Source of the DNA: Candidatus Methanosuratincola petrocarbonis (ex Vanwonterghem et al. 2016)
GTDB lineage: Archaea; Thermoproteota; Methanomethylicia; Methanomethylicales; Methanomethylicaceae
Assembly (NCBI GenBank): GCA_001717015.1
Contig: MAGV01000062.1
Span: forward strand, 1 to 9,746
Direction: 5' to 3'
DNA: 9,746 bases
Part shown: in pieces, positions 1-3,709 of the stretch
Position numbering within the stretch: position 1 is the stretch's first letter
Layout: each line of letters starts with the position of its first letter
The notes under the pieces: generated by a model
Databases searched by the model: none
What the model was told of the DNA's origin: nothing
Seen by the model: the letters and a program-made list of their open reading frames with translations, nothing else
Program-made: the position numbers and the translations under genes

Positions 1-2
1 GG

Positions 3-263
3 GTCGCGCTTGGGGTCGGGGTAGGGCACTACTCCGAGAAATTCACCAAGCTGATCCTTAGTGGTGATTTTGACATTGGACACATCGTACCCAAGTACGT
101 CCTGTCTGAGGGATTCGATCCTGAAATATTCAAAACATGCAAGGAGAGGACTCTCGGGGACTGCAGGTGTGTATTGGTCGACTGGAAGGGCACGCCCTCG
201 AGGGCAAAGGATTGCCTCAGGTCCTCCATCCCCTCCCTGGGCGCAGAGCTAGTCAAGATCTGA
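3..263 (+). CDS. dtdA: D-aminoacyl-tRNA deacylase, archaeal DtdA type (C-terminal part, 5' end outside window)
   Basis: This is an open frame from the window edge to TGA at 261-263, giving 86 visible residues. They match my recollection of the C-terminal third of archaeal/plant-type (GEK1-like) D-aminoacyl-tRNA deacylase. The visible motifs are GHYSEKFT (visible residues 8-15), GHIVPKY (26-32) and a later VDWKG. The family hydrolyses D-aminoacyl-tRNAs such as D-Tyr-tRNA, freeing the tRNA and keeping D-amino acids out of proteins. It is a zinc-dependent cytosolic enzyme, and the histidines in the two motifs are conserved family positions. Full-length members are about 270-280 residues, so roughly two thirds lies upstream. 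It ends 77 nt before secE, with a promoter between them, so it is probably a separate transcription unit. The overlapping opposite-strand frame looks like a shadow. The identification rests on recalled motifs. Confidence 0.85.
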   Translation, partial: VALGVGVGHYSEKFTKLILSGDFDIGHIVPKYVLSEGFDPEIFKTCKERTLGDCRCVLVDWKGTPSRAKDCLRSSIPSLGAELVKI

Positions 264-275
264 GGTTTGAATTCG

Positions 276-289
276 GAAAGCTTTAAATT
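276..289 (+). promoter_or_regulatory. Archaeal BRE/TATA promoter of the secE-spt5-L11-L1-L10 operon
   Basis: A purine-rich GGAAAG (BRE-like) runs into TTTAAATT at 282-289. Archaeal transcription normally starts about 22-27 nt downstream of the TATA centre, here near 308-312. That would give a leader of about 30 nt before the secE ATG at 341. No other TATA-like element lies between secE and the end of rpl10, so this is the likely promoter for all five genes. The start point is inferred. Confidence 0.65.
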
Positions 290-312
290 GAGCCTTGAGT
301 TGATAGCCCTTT

Positions 313-336
313 GCTCACATAAATAATTGGGTGAGT
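313..336 (+). promoter_or_regulatory. Possible leader hairpin covering the secE ribosome-binding site
   Basis: CTCAC (314-318) is complementary to GTGAG (331-335) across a 12-nt A/T-rich loop. A flanking G-T pair can extend the stem to 6 bp. The right arm overlaps the secE Shine-Dalgarno GGTGA (330-334, 6 nt before ATG 341), so folding would hide it. The stem is short and the loop large, so this may be chance. Confidence 0.22.
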
Positions 337-340
337 AGAG

Positions 341-517
341 ATGGGTCTATCTGAGTCTTTGCGGTCGATTGGCAAGGTCCTGAAGCTCTCAAGGAAGCCG
401 GACATGGATGAGCTTAAGCTGTCCTTGAAGATCTGCTTCTTGGGGATGATCGCTGTCGGGATCTTTGGCTTCATCATACAGCTCATTGCTTCGCTGCTGC
501 TCGGGATCAGGGGGTAA
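341..517 (+). CDS. secE: Protein translocase subunit SecE / Sec61 gamma
   Basis: This 58-residue protein is typical in size for archaeal SecE/Sec61gamma. It clamps the SecY (Sec61alpha) channel in the cytoplasmic membrane. An N-terminal amphipathic part ends in SRKPDMDELKLSLK (17-30), matching the family's 'RKP...E....K' cytoplasmic helix. One transmembrane segment follows at about 31-55 (CFLGMIAVGIFGFIIQ and onward), then a short GIRG end. The ATG at 341 is the only start the frame allows, because an in-frame TGA sits at 332-334. It has GGTGA at 330-334, 6 nt upstream. It is first in the operon and next to spt5, the usual secE-nusG/spt5 pairing of prokaryotes. Its TAA (515-517) is in frame with spt5 and bounds that gene's possible starts. 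Confidence 0.93.
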   Translation: MGLSESLRSIGKVLKLSRKPDMDELKLSLKICFLGMIAVGIFGFIIQLIASLLLGIRG

Positions 518-528
518 CTTCGCTTGTC

Positions 529-535
529 GGAGAGG
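529..535 (+). promoter_or_regulatory. Shine-Dalgarno site that decides the spt5 start
   Basis: GGAGAGG lies 6 nt before an in-frame GTG at 542. The alternative upstream start, TTG 524, precedes this site and has no comparable one at normal spacing. The protein from GTG 542 (MSTRIFAIRTT) aligns at its first residue with remembered archaeal Spt5 N-termini such as MSDKIFAVRVT, which supports 542. Confidence 0.6.
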
Positions 536-541
536 CAGCCG

Positions 542-1078
542 GTGTCGACCAGAATCTTTGCCATAAGGACAACCGCAGGGCAGGAGGAGAACGTTGCCCT
601 CCTAATCGAACGCCGCGCAAAGTCGAAGAACATCCCTGTAATGGCAATCGTATCCCCACAGGACGTCCGGGGCTATGTCTTCATCGAGGCGAGCGGGCCC
701 AACGTGGTCAACCTTGCGATCGAGGATGTGAAGCACATAAAGGGGTGCATCCCTGGAAAGGTCGAGTTCGATGACCTGCTGCGCTTCATAATGCCTAAGC
801 CGGCTGCAGAGATGGTCGACGTCAACGACAAGGTCGAGATTGTGGGCGGTCCGTTCAAGGGGATGCAGGCAAAGGTAACCCGCGTCGACAAAACTAAGAG
901 CGAAGTTACTCTGGTACTGCTCGAGGCACCATACACGCTGCCAATCACGGTGCACGCTGAGCAGGTGAAGCTAGTCGCACGCGGTGAGCCACCAAAGGTT
1001 CAAGAGAAAGCCGCGACCGCAAAGGGCGAGGAGAAGACTGACATCTTTAAAGCCTTCGAGGAACTGGAGGAAGAATAG
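542..1078 (+). CDS. spt5: Transcription elongation factor Spt5 (archaeal NusG homologue)
   Basis: Spt5, usually with Spt4, binds the RNA polymerase clamp across the DNA cleft and raises processivity. From GTG 542 the protein has 178 residues. The NGN domain spans about 4-85, starting IFAIRTTAGQEENVA and including the conserved GYVFIEA strand. The KOW domain spans about 93-145, with VGGPFKGMQAKV around 101-112. A charged tail of about 33 residues (146-178) follows, rich in Lys and Glu and ending FEELEEE. Remembered archaeal members end near residue 145-155, so the tail is an extension. TTG 524 is the other possible start (184 residues), but GTG 542 has the better ribosome-binding site and family-like N-terminus. 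The stop lies 2 nt before the rpl11 start, so translation is probably coupled. Confidence 0.93.
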   Translation: MSTRIFAIRTTAGQEENVALLIERRAKSKNIPVMAIVSPQDVRGYVFIEASGPNVVNLAIEDVKHIKGCIPGKVEFDDLLRFIMPKPAAEMVDVNDKVEIVGGPFKGMQAKVTRVDKTKSEVTLVLLEAPYTLPITVHAEQVKLVARGEPPKVQEKAATAKGEEKTDIFKAFEELEEE

Positions 1079-1080
1079 AT

Positions 1081-1590
1081 TTGACGACCAAAAAAACCTT
1101 CAACTTCTTGGTTGATGGAGGAAAGGCGACTGGAGGGCCACCTATCGGTCCAACACTGGGGCCGACTGGTCTTAACATCATGTCCGTCGTCAACAAGATA
1201 AACGAGCTGACCAAGGAGTTCGAGGGAATGAAAGTTCCAGTGAAGGTTATCGCCGACCCGGAAACCAAGGAGTTCGAGGTCGAGGTCGGTGTCCCTACCA
1301 CCACTGCCTTGATAGTCAAGGAGTTGCACCTGGAGAAGTGCTCCAGCAACTCAAAGACTGAAAAGGTGGGAGACCTCAGTATTGAGCAGGCTCTTAAGAT
1401 AGCCAAGACGAGGTACCCCCTCTCGGTGGCAAGGTCGCTGAAATCGTGCCTCAAGGAAGTCCTTGGAACATGCGTTTCGATCGGCGTAACCGTAGCTGGT
1501 AAAGATCCAAGGGAGGTCCAGAAAGAGATCTCCGAGGGAGTCTACGACGACCTGATAAATGCCGCGGAGGGAGTATCCAATGGAACTTGA
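1081..1590 (+). CDS. rpl11: Large-subunit ribosomal protein L11 (uL11)
   Basis: L11 binds the GTPase-associated region of 23S rRNA and forms the base of the P-stalk with L10. The 169-residue length is normal for Archaea (about 160-170). The N-terminal domain carries VDGGKATGGPPIGPTLGP (11-28), the proline-rich signature at the factor- and thiostrepton-binding face. After a linker, the C-terminal rRNA-binding domain runs about 75-145 (SIEQALKIAKTRY and the downstream helices, with GTCVSIGVTV). A short charged tail follows. The start is TTG at 1081, with GGAGG at 1066-1070 inside the end of spt5. The last 11 nt overlap rpl1, whose ribosome-binding site lies within this gene. Confidence 0.95.
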   Translation: MTTKKTFNFLVDGGKATGGPPIGPTLGPTGLNIMSVVNKINELTKEFEGMKVPVKVIADPETKEFEVEVGVPTTTALIVKELHLEKCSSNSKTEKVGDLSIEQALKIAKTRYPLSVARSLKSCLKEVLGTCVSIGVTVAGKDPREVQKEISEGVYDDLINAAEGVSNGT

Positions 1591-2224
1591 TCAGAATCAG
1601 TTGGTAAATCTAGTTGAGGAGGCAAAGAAGAACTCCAAAAAGCGGAATTTCGTCCAAGCCGTGGAGCTCTTCCTGAGTTTCAAGGACCTCGATGTGAAGT
1701 CGCCTGAGAACAGGATCAATGAGCTAGTCACGCTGCCGCACGGTCCGGGCAGGGAAAACAAGATCTGCGTCATTGCTGACGGTGACTTGGTGACCAAGGC
1801 CAGGTCTGCTGGTGCTGATCTGGTGATAACCAAGCAGGAGATCGACCAGTACGCAGGAAACAAGAAAGCGGTAAAGAAGCTAGCTGAGGCCTACGATCAC
1901 TTCATGGCTAGGACCGACCTGATGGCTGTTGTAGGCAAGACCTTCGGTACCGTGCTCGGTCCCAGGGGGAAGATGCCCGAGCCCATTCCACCGGCAGCGA
2001 ACGTCGAGGCGCTCATCAAAAAGTACCGAAACTCGATCCGGATCAGGATCAGGGATCAGCCCGCGGTCAGGTGCAAAGTGGGTTCAGAGGACATGCCATC
2101 CACCGCCCTAGTCGACAACATAATGAGCGTCTTGAACACTGTCGACCGCAAGATAAAGCTCGATCAGCACCTTTCTAAGCTTGCAGTCAAGACGACAATG
2201 GGCGCTCCAGCCAAATTGAGGTGA
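1580..2224 (+). CDS. rpl1: Large-subunit ribosomal protein L1 (uL1)
   Basis: L1 forms the mobile L1 stalk at the ribosomal E site. The 214-residue length is normal. Family motifs include KKNSKKRNFVQAVEL (16-30), PENRINELVTLPHGPGRENK after it, LGPRGKMPEP (126-135) and a C-terminal KTTMGAPAKLR. The arginine-rich RIRIRIRDQP stretch matches a conserved strand. ATG 1580 is preferred over an upstream in-frame ATG at 1559, because GGAGGGAG (1566-1573) lies at proper spacing and L1 proteins begin near this point. It overlaps rpl11 by 11 nt. In some archaea, such as Methanococcus, L1 represses translation of its own mRNA; I saw no clear rRNA-like target hairpin near its start here. Confidence 0.95.
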   Translation: MELDQNQLVNLVEEAKKNSKKRNFVQAVELFLSFKDLDVKSPENRINELVTLPHGPGRENKICVIADGDLVTKARSAGADLVITKQEIDQYAGNKKAVKKLAEAYDHFMARTDLMAVVGKTFGTVLGPRGKMPEPIPPAANVEALIKKYRNSIRIRIRDQPAVRCKVGSEDMPSTALVDNIMSVLNTVDRKIKLDQHLSKLAVKTTMGAPAKLR

Positions 2225-2229
2225 GAGCG

Positions 2230-3096
2230 ATGTCAATGAAAACCACAACCATTCAAAAACAGGAGAGGATTAAGCGGCTGAGGCAGCTCTTCGAGAAGTA
2301 CCCCATATTCGCGATAGCTGACCTGAAGGGGATGAAAGCTAACCAGCTCCAGCTGCTCAAGAAGAAGTTCAAGGACGACCTTGAAATCCATGTATCGAAG
2401 AACACTCTGGTTGCTAGAACCCTGAAGGAGATGGGTTTCAAGGACCTTGAGGCTGTCGAGAAATACCTCTCAGGTTCGAATGCCCTCGTCTTCTCCAAGA
2501 AAAACCCCTTCCAAATGTACTTCATGTTCGAGAAGAACAAGGTCGAGTCAGCCGCATCACCAGGCGAAATTGCTCCAAACGACATCGTAGTCACCGCTGG
2601 CAATACCGGGCTGCAGCCTGGTCCGATACTGAGCAAGTTCGGCGCCGCGAAGATCCCGACCAAGATACAGGACGGCACAGTCTGGATAGCCAAGGACACA
2701 ACAGTCGTGGAGAAGGGCAAGGCCATCTCAGCGGATGTAGCCGACCTCCTCAGCAAACTTGGTCTTAAGCCAATACTGGTCGGTCTGAGGCTGCGCATGG
2801 CATATGACGGGATCGTGATACCTGGCGACATGCTTGCAGTGAACTTGGACGAGTACCGTTCCATGGTCACGGATGCAGTGCGATCTGCGTTCAACCTGTC
2901 GGTCAATGCAGCGTACCCGACTGCTGACACAATTAGCCTCATAGTCGCGAAGGCATACCGCGAGGCAAAGAGCGTCGCAATCGAGTCTGGCATCCCAATA
3001 CCTGAGATAATGAACGAGCTGATTGCAGTTGCCGCCTCCCGCGGAAAGGCGCTCGCAGCCGAGGTCTCAAAGAAACACCCAGAGCTGAACCTATGA
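2230..3096 (+). CDS. rpl10: Large-subunit ribosomal protein L10 / acidic stalk protein P0 (uL10), lacking the acidic tail
   Basis: L10/P0 is the stalk base: it binds 23S rRNA near L11 and carries L12 dimers on a C-terminal helical spine. From ATG 2230 it has 288 residues. The rRNA-binding and insertion domains occupy about 1-215. The spine runs about 220-288, starting AFNLSVNAAYPTADT, with three successive helix-like segments consistent with three L12 dimers. The protein ends KKHPELNL. Remembered archaeal P0 proteins are about 335-345 residues and end in an Ala-rich hinge, an acidic stretch and GLGxLFG, all absent here. The frame after the stop does not encode such a tail. ATG 2230 is chosen over GTG 2221 because GAGGTGA (2218-2224), overlapping the rpl1 stop, sits 5 nt upstream. 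Confidence 0.94.
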   Translation: MSMKTTTIQKQERIKRLRQLFEKYPIFAIADLKGMKANQLQLLKKKFKDDLEIHVSKNTLVARTLKEMGFKDLEAVEKYLSGSNALVFSKKNPFQMYFMFEKNKVESAASPGEIAPNDIVVTAGNTGLQPGPILSKFGAAKIPTKIQDGTVWIAKDTTVVEKGKAISADVADLLSKLGLKPILVGLRLRMAYDGIVIPGDMLAVNLDEYRSMVTDAVRSAFNLSVNAAYPTADTISLIVAKAYREAKSVAIESGIPIPEIMNELIAVAASRGKALAAEVSKKHPELNL

Positions 3097-3135
3097 GGTG
3101 CAAGAGCTTTGCAACAAATGATCTCCAGCGCTCAA

Positions 3136-3161
3136 CCTGAAAACTCCGCCACTTTTTCAGG
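3136..3161. repeat. Inverted repeat CCTGAAAA-N10-TTTTCAGG in front of the rpl12 promoter
   Basis: A perfect 8-bp dyad has arms at 3136-3143 and 3154-3161 and a 10-nt spacer. The right arm ends directly against the BRE/TATA of rpl12. No T-tract follows, so it does not look like a normal archaeal terminator for rpl10. It could be an operator for a dimeric regulator or an RNA hairpin at the 3' end of the upstream mRNA. Confidence 0.6.
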
Positions 3162-3176
3162 CGAAGGATTTAAGTA
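3162..3176 (+). promoter_or_regulatory. Archaeal BRE/TATA promoter of rpl12
   Basis: CGAAGGA (BRE-like) precedes TTTAAGTA (3169-3176). The expected transcription start is about 3195-3200, leaving a leader of roughly 20-25 nt. A separate promoter fits the need for several L12 copies per L10 in each ribosome. The start point is inferred from spacing. Confidence 0.6.
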
Positions 3177-3207
3177 TCAAAGTTTGCGTATAACTCTACG
3201 CTTGTTT

Positions 3208-3216
3208 GGGGGTGAT
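3208..3216 (+). promoter_or_regulatory. Strong Shine-Dalgarno site of rpl12, overlapping the GTG start candidate
   Basis: GGGGGTGAT matches the ideal archaeal GGAGGTGAT at 8 of 9 positions. The candidate GTG start at 3212-3214 lies inside this site, so the site would naturally direct initiation about 5 nt beyond it. The in-frame codon there is ATC (3221). The rpl10 site (GGTGA, then 5 nt, then ATG) has the same geometry. Confidence 0.6.
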
Positions 3217-3535
3217 TAAGATCGAATATATTTATGCCGGGATGCTTCTTCACAACGCGAAGCAGCCAATAAGCGAAGAAAACGTAAAGAATGTGCTTTC
3301 TGCTGCAGGAGTCGCAGTAGACGAGGTCAGAGTCAAGGCGTTGGTGGCAGCCCTCAGCGAGATAAACATCGATGAGGCAATAAAGGCAGCAGCAGTACCT
3401 GTTGCTGCAGCCCCAGCAGCAGCCGCACCGGCTCAGGCCCCGGCAGAAGCAAAGAAGGAAGAGGAGAAGGAAGAGAAGAAGGAAGAAGCTTCCGAGGAAG
3501 AAACCGCAGAAGGATTGGGCTCACTCTTCGGATAA
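3212..3535 (+). CDS. rpl12: Large-subunit ribosomal protein L12 (archaeal P1-like stalk protein)
   Basis: L12 forms dimers on the L10 spine and recruits and activates elongation factor GTPases. The N-terminal dimerisation domain reads [20 protein letters not shown], followed by [20 protein letters not shown], matching the family closely. An Ala/Pro-rich hinge, a Lys/Glu-rich acidic stretch and the terminal GLGSLFG follow; the last is the factor-binding peptide. The length is 107 residues from GTG 3212 and 104 from codon 3221. The start is uncertain. GTG 3212 is the nearest canonical codon but lies within the Shine-Dalgarno site. TTG 3206 has no site of its own. Relatives begin MEYIYA, which would place initiation at ATC 3221. 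The gene has its own promoter and terminator. Confidence 0.95.
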   Translation: MIKIEYIYAGMLLHNAKQPISEENVKNVLSAAGVAVDEVRVKALVAALSEINIDEAIKAAAVPVAAAPAAAAPAQAPAEAKKEEEKEEKKEEASEEETAEGLGSLFG

Positions 3536-3552
3536 ACCGGAGCTTAGCCCTT

Positions 3553-3618
3553 GGGCCAGAAGACTGGCCCACCTTCATCCCCATTTTCCCATTTTCGATA
3601 TATTGCTTTTCCTTTTTG
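3553..3618 (+). terminator. Terminator after rpl12: GC hairpin plus T-tracts
   Basis: GGGCCAG (3553-3559) and CTGGCCC (3564-3570) form a perfect 7-bp stem with an AAGA loop, 18 nt after the rpl12 stop. Pyrimidine-rich DNA follows, with T-runs near 3583-3586, 3592-3595, 3607-3610 and 3613-3617. Archaeal termination depends mainly on T-tracts, so the T-rich part probably marks the 3' end and the hairpin may stabilise the mRNA. Confidence 0.72.
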
Positions 3619-3644
3619 GAACTTCTGGTATAGGCTTTCAGCCC

Positions 3645-3665
3645 TCCAAAAACAGATTTATTTAT
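3645..3665 (+). promoter_or_regulatory. Archaeal BRE/TATA promoter of alaS-leuS
   Basis: An A-rich CCAAAAACA (BRE-like) precedes TTTATTTAT (3657-3665). The expected start is about 3684-3690, giving a leader of about 20-25 nt before ATG 3710. It lies between the rpl12 terminator and alaS, so alaS is transcribed independently of the ribosomal genes. I see nothing else of note between the terminator and this promoter. Confidence 0.65.
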
Positions 3666-3709
3666 CCTGCCCAACTATGGATCAGTCCGTTATGCGAAGG
3701 TAGTCACAG

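Noticed and set aside
277..284. Palindrome AAAGCTTT at the secE promoter
   Set aside because: It is short and is explained by the BRE/TATA overlap; no second arm or repeat suggests an operator.
2030..2060. Short tandem ATCAGG/ATCCGG-like repeats in rpl1
   Set aside because: They encode the conserved alternating Arg/Ile strand of L1, so protein conservation explains them.
2253..2993. Minus-strand open frame (246 codons) opposite rpl10
   Set aside because: It is fully overlapped by a clear ribosomal protein gene, has no family resemblance and no promoter or ribosome-binding site of its own.
3136..3161. Inverted repeat as a terminator for the secE-rpl10 operon
   Set aside because: No T-tract follows the stem and the rpl12 promoter begins at once; archaeal termination normally needs T-runs, as seen after rpl12. 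Kept instead as a possible operator or mRNA-end hairpin.
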